Shown here: piece by piece, positions 56,668-64,000 of the stretch
Position numbering within the stretch: the stretch's first letter is position 1
How the letters are laid out: each line of letters opens with the position of its first letter
From: AP-15 sp963698995
Lineage (GTDB): Bacteria; Pseudomonadota; Alphaproteobacteria; ATCC43930; CGMCC-115725
DNA length: 64,000 nt
Reading direction: 5' to 3'
Assembly: GCA_963698995.1 (NCBI GenBank)
Contig: CAVOTD010000046.1
Coordinates: forward strand, 186,001 to 250,000
The notes under the pieces: model-generated
Told to the model about the DNA's origin: nothing
Database searches by the model: none
The model's input: only the letters and a program-made list of their open reading frames with translations
Program-made: the position numbers and the translations under genes

Positions 56668-56695
56668 CGTCATTGCGAGCAAAGCGAAGCAATCT
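56668..56695. repeat. Dispersed palindromic repeat (second family)
   Basis: CGTCATTGCGAGCAAAGCGA followed by AGCAATCT, a palindrome-containing element of a type often seen between alphaproteobacterial genes. It lies just before the isovaleryl-CoA dehydrogenase gene; one copy in this window. Confidence 0.55.
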
Positions 56696-56713
56696 CGATG
56701 AGATTGATCTTCT

Positions 56714-57886
56714 ATGCAAAACACGCGGCTTTCCTCCCTCGATTTTGATCTCGGTCCGGAGATCGACATGCTGCGGACAACGGTTCGCGGCTTTGCCGAG
56801 GACCGGATCGCGCCACTCGCCGCCGAAATCGACCGCACCGACCGCTTCCCGATCGAGCTGTGGCCGGAGATGGGGGCGCTCGGACTGCACGGCATCACCG
56901 TCGAGGAAGATTATGGCGGCGCCGGAATGGGCTACCTTGCGCATTGCGTCGCGATGGAGGAAGTGAGCTGCGGCTCTGCTTCGGTCGGCCTCTCTTACGG
57001 GGCGCACTCGAACCTCTGCGTCAACCAGATCAGGCGCAATGGCAGCGAAGCGCAAAAGCGGAGATATCTGCCGAAGTTGATTTCGGGTGAGCATGTCGGC
57101 GCGCTGGCGATGAGCGAGCCTGGAGCCGGCTCGGACGTCGTCTCGATGCGGCTGCGCGCCGAAAAAAAGGGCGACCGCTATGTCCTCAACGGCACCAAGC
57201 TGTGGATCACCAACGGCCATTACGCCGATACCCTGGTCGTTTATGCCAAGACCCGGCCGGATGCCGGCGCGCGCGGCATTACCGCCTTCCTGATCGAAAG
57301 CGGCTTCACGGGGTTCCGGCCGGCACAAAAGCTCGACAAATTGGGCATGCGGGGATCGCCGACGTCGGAGCTGGTCTTCGAAGATTGCGAGGTGCCGGCC
57401 GAAAACCTGCTCGGCACGGTCGACGAGGGTGTGCATGTGCTGATGAGCGGCCTCGACTTCGAGCGGGCTGTCCTTGCCGCGGGTCCGCTCGGCATCATGC
57501 AGGCCTGTCTCGACGTCGTGATCCCCTACATCCACGACCGTCAACAGTTCGGCCAGGCGATCGGCGAGTTTCAGCTGATCCAAGGCAAGATCGCCGACAT
57601 GTACACGGCGATGAACGCCTGCAAGTCCTATGTTTATGCGGTGGCGAGGGCCTGCGACCGCGGGCAGACGACGCGTAAGGACGCCGCCGGCGCGATCCTT
57701 TACGCCGCCGAGAGCGCGACGGCGCTGGCGCTCGATGCGGTGCAGATTCTCGGGGGCAACGGCTATATCAACGACTTCCCGACGGGCAGGCTTTTGCGCG
57801 ATGCCAAGCTCTACGAGATCGGCGCCGGGACCTCGGAGATCCGACGTATGCTGATCGGTCGCGAAATCTTCGCCGAGACGGCCTGA
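56714..57886 (+). CDS. Acyl-CoA dehydrogenase, isovaleryl-CoA dehydrogenase type
   Basis: 390 residues. FAD enzyme introducing the 2,3-double bond in branched acyl-CoA. Seen: FAEDRIAPLAAEIDRTDRFP, ALGLHGITVEEDYGGAGMGY, LAMSEPGAGSDVVSMRLRAE, GTKLWITNGHYADTLVVYAK, RGSPTSELVFEDCEVPAENL, LMSGLDFERAVLAAGPLGIM with the Glu at the isovaleryl-type catalytic position, IQILGGNGY-type VQILGGNGYINDFPTGRLL. It would feed leucine degradation; pccAB 6 kb away could serve downstream propionyl-CoA. Intact. Confidence 0.92.
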   Translation: MQNTRLSSLDFDLGPEIDMLRTTVRGFAEDRIAPLAAEIDRTDRFPIELWPEMGALGLHGITVEEDYGGAGMGYLAHCVAMEEVSCGSASVGLSYGAHSNLCVNQIRRNGSEAQKRRYLPKLISGEHVGALAMSEPGAGSDVVSMRLRAEKKGDRYVLNGTKLWITNGHYADTLVVYAKTRPDAGARGITAFLIESGFTGFRPAQKLDKLGMRGSPTSELVFEDCEVPAENLLGTVDEGVHVLMSGLDFERAVLAAGPLGIMQACLDVVIPYIHDRQQFGQAIGEFQLIQGKIADMYTAMNACKSYVYAVARACDRGQTTRKDAAGAILYAAESATALALDAVQILGGNGYINDFPTGRLLRDAKLYEIGAGTSEIRRMLIGREIFAETA

Positions 57887-58000
57887 GATGCCGGTCGTAT
57901 TCATCATCTCGCAAGCCGGTCTCGCCACACCGGCCCACGGGTCCGGCCTTTGGCCGGCCCGAGGACAGGCTCCGGCCGGTGTCCATTTCCGCCATGGATC

Positions 58001-58021
58001 TCGGCTTTCGCTGGGATGACG
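58001..58021. repeat. REP-like dispersed repeat copy
   Basis: GCTTTCGCTGGGATGACG is the same core as the right arm of the repeat pair at 49177-49201. It lies just upstream of the RidA gene and is a partial copy. Confidence 0.45.
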
Positions 58022-58039
58022 AGCTATCGGTTGGCCGGG

Positions 58040-58432
58040 ATGCGTCGCCTGATCTCCTCCGGCTCGCGGTTTGAGGCTGAGGCGGGGTATAGTCGCGCCG
58101 TGGTCGACGGCGACTGGGTCTTCGTCGCCGGCACAACCGGGTTCGACTACGCACACATGACGATCGTCGACGATCCGGCGGAGCAGGCACGACAGGCGCT
58201 CCGCAATATCGAACAGGCACTGGCAGAGGCGGGTGTCGGGCTCGTCGATATCGTGCGGGTGCACTATTACCTACCGGATGCCGCGGATTGGCGGGCGATC
58301 GTGCCGGTGCTGGGCGAAATCTTTGGCACGATCCGCCCCGCTGCCACGGCGCTGATTTGCGGTCTCGTCGATACGCGGATGAAAATCGAAATCGAGGTGA
58401 CCGCACGACGCGGCGGCGCGTCATGCGACTGA
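58040..58432 (+). CDS. RidA-family protein
   Basis: 130 residues from ATG 58040. RidA/YjgF fold trimer: RLISSGSRFEAEAGYSRAVV, GDWVFVAGTTGFDYAHMTIV, EQARQALRNIEQALAEAGVG, IVRVHYYLPDAADWRAIVPV, FGTIRPAATALICGLVDTRM, KIEIEVTARR. Canonical RidA hydrolyses 2-aminoacrylate-derived imines using an Arg (here in TRMKIEIE area). This subgroup is of unknown substrate. The stop overlaps the following acyl-CoA dehydrogenase start by 10 bases. Confidence 0.85.
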   Translation: MRRLISSGSRFEAEAGYSRAVVDGDWVFVAGTTGFDYAHMTIVDDPAEQARQALRNIEQALAEAGVGLVDIVRVHYYLPDAADWRAIVPVLGEIFGTIRPAATALICGLVDTRMKIEIEVTARRGGASCD

Positions 58433-59186
58433 CAGACGAGCAGCGCATGCTGCGCTATGTCGCCCGCGACTTCGCCCGCGCAAGGCTTGCGCCCTATGCG
58501 GCGGAACGCGACCGCGAAGCACGATTTCCGGCCGAGGAACTCGGCAAGCTCGGCTTCATGGGCGTCCTGGTGCCCGAGGCCTATGGTGGGGCTGGCGCCG
58601 ACCATGTCGGTTATGCCTTGGCGATCGAAGAGATCGCCGCCGGCGAAGGCGCGGTCTCGACCATTCTCAGCGTGCAGAACTCGGTCGGGTGCATGCCTGT
58701 GCTGCAATACGGCTCGGAAGAGCCCCGGATCTGATGCTCGGCGCCGAAGGCGAGGGGTACCGCATCGCGCTCTCAATCTCGAGGGCGGCCGGATCGGCGT
58801 CGGCGCCCAATCGGTCGGCCTGGCGCGCGCCGCCTACGCCTGCGAGCGCGAGGCCTTCGGGAAGCCGATCATCGAGCAGCAGGCGGTCGCCTTCCGGCTC
58901 GCCGACATGGCGACCCGGCTGGCGGCGGCGCGCGGCCTGGTGCTCGACGCCGCTGCCCGTCGCGACGCCGGCGAACCTTGCCTGAAGGAGGCGGCGATGG
59001 CGAAGCTCTTCGCCTCCGAGATGGCCGAGCGCGTCGTTCCGACGCCATCCAGATCCATGGCGGCTACGGCTACGTCGCGGATTTTCCGGTCGAGCGCATC
59101 TACCGCGACGTCCGTGTCTGCCAAATCTACGAGGGTACCAGCGACATCCAGCGGTTGGTATCGCCCGCGAAATCGCCAAATCCTGA
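58423..59186 (+). pseudogene. Decayed acyl-CoA dehydrogenase (internal deletion plus frameshifts)
   Basis: ATG 58423 opens a normal N terminus: LTDEQRMLRYVARDFARARL, LGKLGFMGVLVPEAYGGAGA, VSTILSVQNSVGCMPVLQYG, then SEEPRI and a stop at 58732. About 130 residues of the middle (substrate/FAD beta domain) are absent. The remaining part restarts LMLGAEGEGYRIAL and, after frame changes near 58773, NLEGGRIGVGAQSVGLARAA, RLADMATRLAAARGLVLDAA; another shift near 59040 gives SDAIQIHGGYGYVADFPVER, and a last one near 59160 gives IAREIAKS and stop 59184-59186. The deletion cannot be explained by simple indel error. Confidence 0.85.
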
Positions 59187-59289
59187 GGCCCGGCACAATC
59201 GGTCCGTGTGACCGAAATTAAAGCATTCGACGGGAACGTTGCCCCCAGAGCTGCTGTTTTTTCGGCAATGGATCTTTGAGGGACACACC

Positions 59290-59364
59290 GTGGGCGCAAT
59301 CCTGTTGTGGCTGTTGGGCATTCCGATCCCGATCATCATCCTGCTGCTGCTGCTTTGGCACTAA
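59290..59364 (+). CDS. 24-residue hydrophobic peptide
   Basis: GTG 59290 with GAGGG 8 bases upstream: MGAILLWLLGIPIPIIILL then LLLWH and stop. A single transmembrane helix with a central Ile-Pro-Ile-Pro kink. Small proteins with this pattern occur widely in alpha- and betaproteobacteria without assigned function; I recall the pattern but cannot name a family. It lies 20 bases before the next membrane protein and may be cotranscribed. Confidence 0.55.
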   Translation: MGAILLWLLGIPIPIIILLLLLWH

Positions 59365-59384
59365 CCGGTAGCAGCGGGACGACC

Positions 59385-60294
59385 ATGATGGAAAGTTCGA
59401 GTACTACAGTACGTGACGCGCGCGTGGTCGCCACACAGAGCGGGGCGGTCGAAAGCGCGATATCGGCGGTGTCGTGGCCGGCGATTATTGCCGGCGCCTT
59501 CGCGATCGCGGCGGTCGCGCTGATATTGTTTGCCCTCGGGTCCGGCCTCGGCTTCGCTTCTATCTCGCCATGGTACGGTTCCGGCCCATCGGCGACGACA
59601 TTCGGCGTCGCGGCGGCAATCTGGCTGATCGTCGTGCAATGGATCTCGGCCGGATTGGGCGGATATCTGACCGGCCGGTTGCGGACCAAATGGGTCGGGG
59701 TTCATACCGACGAGGTCTATTTCCGCGACACGGCTCACGGCTTTCTGGCGTGGGCCGTCGCTATCGTAATCATGGCGGCGGCGCTGTCCTCTGTCGTCTC
59801 CTCGGTGGTCGGCAGCGCGGCGCGGGGTGCTGGCTCCGTCGCCGCCGCTGCGGTGCAGGGCGCCGGCACGGCCGCGGTACAGTCGGTCGGCGCCGATCCG
59901 ACCGGCTATCTGGTCGACACATTGTTCCGCATCCGACCGTCCCGACGCCAATGCCAGCGCGCCGGAGGTCCGCGCCGAAGCCACTCGGATCATCGCTTCG
60001 GGACTGCGCAATGGCGACGTCCCGGCAGCCGATAAGAGCTATCTCGCGCAACTTGTCGCGGCCCGGACCGGGATCAACCAGGCCGATGCCGAGAAGCGGG
60101 TCAATGACGTCATTGCCAAGGCGAAGGACGCGAAGCTCAAGGCCCGCCAAGCCGCCGATACGGCTCGCAAGGTGGCGGCGACCGTCTCGTTCTTCGTCGC
60201 CTTCTCGATGCTGATCGGGGCGTTCATCGCGGCGGTCGCCGCGACGATCGCCGGCCATCGCCGCGACGACTCGGTGGCGGTTCGGGTCGGCTAA
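59385..60294 (+). CDS. Membrane protein, PhnA-like type (frameshifted)
   Basis: ATG 59385. First frame: ISAVSWPAIIAGAFAIAAVA, LILFALGSGLGFASISPWYG, WLIVVQWISAGLGGYLTGRL, AHGFLAWAVAIVIMAAALSS, then YLVDTLF; adding a base near 59931-59937 continues DRPDANASAPEVRAEATRII, ASGLRNGDVPAADKSYLAQL and a final helix FVAFSMLIGAFIAAVAATI. Proteins of this plan are labelled PhnA-like or hypothetical in rhizobia; no phosphonate role is shown. Its end overlaps the threonine dehydratase end by 4 bases, convergent. Confidence 0.72.
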
Positions 60295-61265
60295 CAAATC
60301 GCCGGATCGTCGTCCTCCGCCAGCACTTCGGCGAAGAGGGCGCGGTCGATATTGCCGCCGGACTGAATCACCGCGACCCGCTTCCCGGCGAGACGGCGAC
60401 GCTCCTGCAGGGCGGCGGCGAGCGGGGCTGCGCCGGCGCCCTCGGCGAGGTTGTGGGTATCGTTGAAGAGGATCCGGATAGCGCGGCGGATCTCGGCCTC
60501 CGAGACCGTGATGACGCGGGCGGCACCACGGCGGATGATGTCGAGCGCGGCGGGGTCGGGCACCCGGACGGCGAGACCCTCGGCCATGGTCGCGGCGGAA
60601 TTGGTGCTGACTGGCGCGCCGGCGGCGAAGGACAACGCGTAAGTCGGCGCATTGGCGGCGACGACCCCGACGATCTCGGCGGTGAGCCCTAGAGCGTCGC
60701 GCGCCGCGATCACTCCGGAAATCCCGCTGCCGAGCCCGATCGGGACGTAGACCGTGTCGAGATCTGGTACGGCACCGAACAGCTCGAGGCCATAGCTCGC
60801 CACGCCGCGCACCAGCAACGGATCATAAGACCGGACGAAATGCAGCTTTTCCCCTTCCGCCAGCCCGGTCGCGTGCTCGTAGGCAGCCTGGAAATCATGC
60901 CCGGCTTCGACGAGCTTCGCGCCGAAGGCCTGCATCGCGCGGTTCTTCCCGATGTTGTTGCCATGGGGCACGACGATTGTCGCATCGAGCCCGAGCCGCG
61001 CGGCCGCCAGGGCAATGCTCTGCCCGTGATTGCCGGTGGTCGCGGTCACCACGCCGCGGAGGCTCGGCTCCCTTTGCCTGACCGCATCGAGATAGACCAA
61101 ACCGCCGCGAATCTTGAAGGCACCGATCGGCGTGTGGTTCTCGTGCTTGACCCACAGCTCGGCGCCGACCCGGCGCGACAGCAACGGCCAGCAATATTGC
61201 GGGGTCGGCGGCACCATCCGGTGCACCAGCGCCGCCGCCGCCTCCAATGTCTCGAGATCATCCAT
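60291..61265 (-). CDS. Threonine/serine dehydratase (PLP fold type II)
   Basis: 324 residues from ATG 61265. Deaminates threonine or serine to 2-oxoacid and ammonia. Seen: HENHTPIGAFKIRGGLVYLD with the Schiff-base Lys, GVVTATTGNHGQSIALAAAR, ATIVVPHGNNIGKNRAMQAF, VYVPIGLGSGISGVIAARDA with the phosphate-binding loop, AVIQSGGNIDRALFAEVLA. It lacks the C-terminal ACT-like regulatory domain of biosynthetic IlvA, so a catabolic or serine-racemase-like role is likely. RidA-family protein 2 kb away could handle its imine by-product. Confidence 0.9.
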   Translation of the reverse strand: MDDLETLEAAAALVHRMVPPTPQYCWPLLSRRVGAELWVKHENHTPIGAFKIRGGLVYLDAVRQREPSLRGVVTATTGNHGQSIALAAARLGLDATIVVPHGNNIGKNRAMQAFGAKLVEAGHDFQAAYEHATGLAEGEKLHFVRSYDPLLVRGVASYGLELFGAVPDLDTVYVPIGLGSGISGVIAARDALGLTAEIVGVVAANAPTYALSFAAGAPVSTNSAATMAEGLAVRVPDPAALDIIRRGAARVITVSEAEIRRAIRILFNDTHNLAEGAGAAPLAAALQERRRLAGKRVAVIQSGGNIDRALFAEVLAEDDDPAIC

Positions 61266-61336
61266 TGCGGCATTCGGCTGGTTTTGGCTCTCCGGGTCAA
61301 GCGGCGCCTCCGGCGCGCCGACCGCGCCGCCGCCCC

Positions 61337-62434
61337 TCACTGCGGATTGAACCGCGCGTCGATGATGGCCCAGCTGGTGATCGCGCTTGCCGCGGTGGTG
61401 AAGGCGCCCCACTCGGCATAGATCAGGCCGGCCTTGTGCTTGGCTTGTTTGATGTCGTTGTCGGGGTTGGCGATCTGCGGATCGGAGGCATTGCGCACGG
61501 CATACCAATCGACGCCGGGGCAGCTCTCCATCGCATTGCCGACCATCGCATCGCCCATGTCGCAGGCCCGGCCGAGGCCCTGCAATTTGTAAAAATCGGT
61601 CGAGTCGTCGAACGCGAATAGATCGGTGGTCACGATCGCGGCCTGTTGGTCGCCACTCCAGATCCTGGGCTCGGGACGCGCGCCCGGAATGCGCGATGCA
61701 TTGACCCGGGTCAGATCGGGAGTAATCGCGGCGAGGGCGCCGGCCGGCAATGCGGAAGTCTGGTAAGATTCCTGCGCCCAAGTTTGTTTCTTGAACTGCG
61801 TCGTGCAGTCAAAGCGCGTCTGTCGCGCAACCACGACATCGCCGAGCAGGACATCGGCCCCGATGGCGCCGGCTGTCCCGGTCGTGATCATTACTTTCGG
61901 CTGCACGGTTTGGGCGATCTCGGCCATCAAGCGGCGGACCGGCGTAGCCGGCCCGTCATAGGCGAGATGGAGGCCCGACTTGAACAACAGCACCCGCGCG
62001 GCGCCGATCGTGCACGGCAGGTAGAGGCCGAGGGTATGGTAGTATCGCGCCATATCCGCAGCCCGGCTGTTGAACGGCGCCCGTGCGCCGGTGACGAGCG
62101 GCACATAGGCGGCAACATCGTGGCGGTATTCGTACCACCGCGACGGCAGGTAATCCGGCGTAAAGAGGGCGGCGAGCGCCGCGGCTTCGGCCGCCGTCCA
62201 CGTCACCACGACGGCGTCGTAGCCGCGAAACCGGCTGAAATCGTCGCTCTCGGCGGGAGGCTGTGGGAGCGGCGCTGCCGCCGGCGCGCGGCCCTGCGGC
62301 CACGGCACCGGCCCGGGCAGCCGGCCGCTCAAACTCTTCAGCGCCGCCGGCAAACCGGCCTCTCGGAACCTCTCCGCCGGAAACTCCGGATCGTAGTTGA
62401 GGATCAGGTCATCGACCGAATAAGTGCTTGGCAT
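61337..62434 (-). CDS. Nucleosidase/phosphorylase-fold protein (PNP/UDP family), function unknown
   Basis: 365 residues. N-terminal 70 residues lack family likeness and are Pro-rich. Residues 75-360 have the PNP_UDP fold: YDAVVVTWTAAEAAALAALF, PCTIGAARVLLFKSGLHLAY, VMITTGTAGAIGADVLLGDV (the hallmark), and near the end CDMGDAMVGNAMESCPGVDW, YAVRNASDPQIANPDNDIKQ. In MTA/SAH nucleosidase the matching block holds the purine-binding Met-Glu and catalytic Asp; the Asp of NASD fits, but MGDAM replaces the usual MEGAA, so a different substrate is probable. No signal peptide. Stand-alone. Confidence 0.75.
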   Translation of the reverse strand: MPSTYSVDDLILNYDPEFPAERFREAGLPAALKSLSGRLPGPVPWPQGRAPAAAPLPQPPAESDDFSRFRGYDAVVVTWTAAEAAALAALFTPDYLPSRWYEYRHDVAAYVPLVTGARAPFNSRAADMARYYHTLGLYLPCTIGAARVLLFKSGLHLAYDGPATPVRRLMAEIAQTVQPKVMITTGTAGAIGADVLLGDVVVARQTRFDCTTQFKKQTWAQESYQTSALPAGALAAITPDLTRVNASRIPGARPEPRIWSGDQQAAIVTTDLFAFDDSTDFYKLQGLGRACDMGDAMVGNAMESCPGVDWYAVRNASDPQIANPDNDIKQAKHKAGLIYAEWGAFTTAASAITSWAIIDARFNPQ

Positions 62435-62527
62435 ATCGCCCGCTCCATTTAGCCGGTGTGAATTCCCATTTGGTTAAATTCATCTGACGTCTTTAGAATA
62501 TCGTGTACGGCCGAGGCCTATTGTGAG

Positions 62528-63004
62528 CTATTTCACGCAGGACCGGTTTTTCTGCGCAGCGAGAGGCGCATCGCGGTTCAGGGCATCATCATCCGTTGGC
62601 CGAGATGGCTGACTGGCTTCGGGGCGAGGCCGTCGCGCCAAAGACCAGGCAAACAATTCCGCCAATGAGGCATTGCCGAAATCCGGCTCGCGCCCGTTCT
62701 CGTATCGGCGCGCGAGGTCGCCGATCTTCGCCGCAAATCTGTCCGCCAGACCGTCATCGTCGGAGGCGGCGAATTCATCGACTTGCTCCTTTGCCTCGTT
62801 GGCGGGTAGAGGGTCGGGGCGAGGGATCAGATGCAGCGCACGGGCGCGCGCGGGATCGATGCCCGCTTGGGCCAGGGCGTCGCCGACTAGCGCACAAACC
62901 GCAGCCTGGGCTCTGAGCACGCAGTGATCGACAGATTTGACCGAATTGGCGTGCGTCGCAGGTTCCGCGAGCCGCGCCAGCCGGTTGTCACGCGCCCGCG
63001 CCAC
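62528..63004 (-). CDS. Hypothetical protein after DUF5681 gene
   Basis: About 158 residues from GTG 63004 (a longer frame starts at 63064). Acidic, soluble: SVDHCVLRAQAAVCALVGDA, LAQAGIDPARARALHLIPRP, DDGLADRFAAKIGDLARRYE, FGNASLAELFAWSLARR. No family recognised. It overlaps the DUF5681 gene by 17 bases, so it is translationally coupled to it. Confidence 0.65.
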   Translation of the reverse strand: MARARDNRLARLAEPATHANSVKSVDHCVLRAQAAVCALVGDALAQAGIDPARARALHLIPRPDPLPANEAKEQVDEFAASDDDGLADRFAAKIGDLARRYENGREPDFGNASLAELFAWSLARRPRPEASQPSRPTDDDALNRDAPLAAQKNRSCVK

Positions 63005-63515
63005 GGCGCTCTTCCAACTGCCGCAACCGCCGCTCGAAATCGCTGGTCTCGACTGCCCGGACAAAGATCTCCACCACCCGGGCCAGTTCCGCCGCCTCGC
63101 CGGGCGTTATGGCGCCCCCGGTAGCCGCCGTTGTGATCGCCGCCATCGTGTCGCCCAGATCGGCGGCCCCGCGGATCGGCGGCACGCTGCTCAGCTGCAC
63201 TTTTCGCCCACGGCGCGGCGGAATGATGCGCTCGAGACACAGCCGCAGCGCCATCGCATCGCCCCCCAGGGCAAGTTCCACGGCCTTCCTGGTCAGCGCC
63301 TCGGCCTCGCCGTCGAGCAGCAGCTCGGCGGTCTCGGTCGCCTTGTTGCGGGTGCCGGGCGCGCGGCCGGCGGGATTGCCCGACTGACCCTTCCTGAACC
63401 GCCCCGCGGGATTGCCCGACCGGCCCTTCTCGAACCGGCCCCGCACGTCCCGGCCCTCCTGTTTCCGCAATGAATCTACAAGCACGACCCTCTCCTTTAC
63501 GATCACCGCGCCCAT
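62988..63515 (-). CDS. DUF5681 domain protein
   Basis: 175 residues from ATG 63515; GTG 63485, with AAGGAGAG 7 bases upstream, is equally plausible. N terminus holds the DUF5681 hallmark twice in tandem: VRGRFEKGRSGNPAGR and FRKGQSGNPAGRAPGTRNKA. Then ATETAELLLDGEAEALTRKA, VELALGGDAMALRLCLERII, PPRRGRKVQL. The family is common in alphaproteobacteria, sometimes near phage or plasmid genes, with no established function; the basic N terminus suggests nucleic-acid binding. Confidence 0.85.
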   Translation of the reverse strand: MGAVIVKERVVLVDSLRKQEGRDVRGRFEKGRSGNPAGRFRKGQSGNPAGRAPGTRNKATETAELLLDGEAEALTRKAVELALGGDAMALRLCLERIIPPRRGRKVQLSSVPPIRGAADLGDTMAAITTAATGGAITPGEAAELARVVEIFVRAVETSDFERRLRQLEERRGAGA

Positions 63516-63877
63516 CTCCAAGCGCCGTTTGGGGCCGCAGAATATGATGCGATTATGGCAATTATAGCGTTGCCGTTTGCTCGACATCATTCCCGCGAAA
63601 GCAGAAATCCAGGGGGGCGGAGCCGCGGTGGTCGGCTCTACAGCCGGCTAAATGTTTGCAAGGCGTCCACACTTTGGCATGAAATGGCGGCTTCATTGGC
63701 GAACCGCCACACCTTTGAGAAGCTCACTCCTTCGTCGCGCGCGACAAGCGAAGCACAGCGCCGTGTGCCGGCCGCAGCCGAAAACCAACAAGATGTGATA
63801 TTAGGCTATTGCGGCCGGGAGATCCCGGTAGCGGCGAGGGCTTCTCGTTACAATCGCGCTGCGCAAAGCCGCCCGCT
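63516..63877. other. Intergenic region with a REP-like repeat
   Basis: 362 bases between the DUF5681 gene start and the 3' end of the fragment at the window edge, both on -. It holds a repeat copy at 63585-63613 (CATCATTCCCGCGAAAGCAG) and a direct stretch rich in GGGG. No RNA gene or credible ORF seen. Confidence 0.5.
63585..63613. repeat. REP-like dispersed repeat copy
   Basis: CATCATTCCCGCGAAAGCAG then AAATCCAGG matches the left arm at 49099-49127 with two differences. The palindromic CGCGAAAGCG core is altered to CGCGAAAGCA. Confidence 0.5.
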
Positions 63878-64000
63878 TCAAAGTGGGTTGGGGCCGACGA
63901 CCTTCCAGCGGTGGCGCTCGAAGAGCTTGTTGTGTTCGTCGTCATTGGCCGGGCGGCGCTCCGAGAGCGCCTCAATCAGGCCCCCGGCGGCGGCCGGCGT
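63878..64000 (-). CDS. C-terminal fragment of an unknown protein (cut by window end)
   Basis: The frame is open from 64000 down to TGA at 63878-63880: GGLIEALSERRPANDDEHNK, LFERHRWKVVGPNPL. Codon use and composition look coding. The N-terminal part lies beyond the window, so no function can be given. Confidence 0.5.
   Translation of the reverse strand, partial: TPAAAGGLIEALSERRPANDDEHNKLFERHRWKVVGPNPL

Noticed and set aside
56498..58264. Long - strand ORF opposite the isovaleryl-CoA dehydrogenase gene
   Set aside because: A shadow of high-GC coding sequence; the + strand protein matches a family along its full length.
63724..63975. 83-residue - strand ORF near the window end
   Set aside because: Serine/threonine-rich low-complexity translation; the overlapping frame ending at 63878 looks more protein-like.

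Overview
The window is high-GC chromosomal DNA of an alphaproteobacterium, most likely Rhodospirillales-like. Evidence: lptC-lptA-lptB-rpoN-hpf-ptsN order, an Hsp20/DUF1150 pair, Tim44-like, ATP12-like and NDUFA9-like proteins, a cytochrome bc1 operon, and a cobalamin block combining CobA, CobB and CobK with CbiD. This placement is inferred from gene content and order only. Nearly all genes are chromosomal housekeeping or accessory metabolism; I see no prophage, transposase, integrase or CRISPR array.

Layout. 1-7066: lgt (5' cut by the window), midA, pgeF, a lipoprotein, prs, rplY, pth and ychF, all on +. 7235-18233: secreted phosphoesterase, VOC protein, nhaA converging on mtnA-mtnP, then the bc1 operon petABC on -, trmL-hemF on + and a Tim44-like protein. 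18517-26676: hsp20 and DUF1150 on +, then a long - strand block: rnd, kdsD, lptC, lptA, lptB, rpoN, hpf, ptsN (envelope LPS transport plus sigma-54/PTS-Ntr). A tRNA-Leu(CAG) follows. 26952-36918: NDUFA9-like protein, cyclophilin, AmpG-like permease, YgjP-like metallopeptidase, and cobalamin genes cobB, cobA, cbiD, cobK with an ankyrin protein fused onto the operon end. 36968-45381: class III cyclase, then a glycan-type cluster (methyltransferase, GT2-GtrA fusion, GT9, two polytopic membrane proteins). 45336-51327: SDR, haloalkane dehalogenase, propionyl-CoA carboxylase pccB-pccA, CMD protein. 51373-56606: a visibly AT-richer methyltransferase, ATP12-like chaperone, pseudouridine synthase, rarA, exported Fe/Mn superoxide dismutase, lipB, tRNA-Leu(GAG). 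56714-64000: isovaleryl-CoA-dehydrogenase-like gene, RidA protein, a decayed acyl-CoA dehydrogenase, small membrane proteins, threonine dehydratase, a nucleosidase-fold protein, a DUF5681 protein and a gene fragment cut by the window end.

The most striking overall property is the number of interrupted reading frames: about twenty across some sixteen genes, including genes that are normally essential or highly constrained (petB, petA, hemF, rpoN, lptA, mtnA, pccB). In several cases one base added to or removed from a short homopolymer restores a family-perfect protein (petB A5, rpoN G3, GT2-GtrA C5 and G5). That looks like long-read indel error more than genome decay. Two cases look like real decay: the acyl-CoA dehydrogenase at 58423-59186 lacks its middle third, and the flavodoxin-fold quinone reductase at 32283 has an in-frame TAA.

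I do not see a convincing previously undescribed system. The best candidates for new biology are the 38.3-45.4 kb glycan cluster (including an unrecognised N-terminal module on the GT9 protein), the unusual nucleosidase-fold protein at 61337-62434, and the class III cyclase with an uncharacterised N-terminal region.
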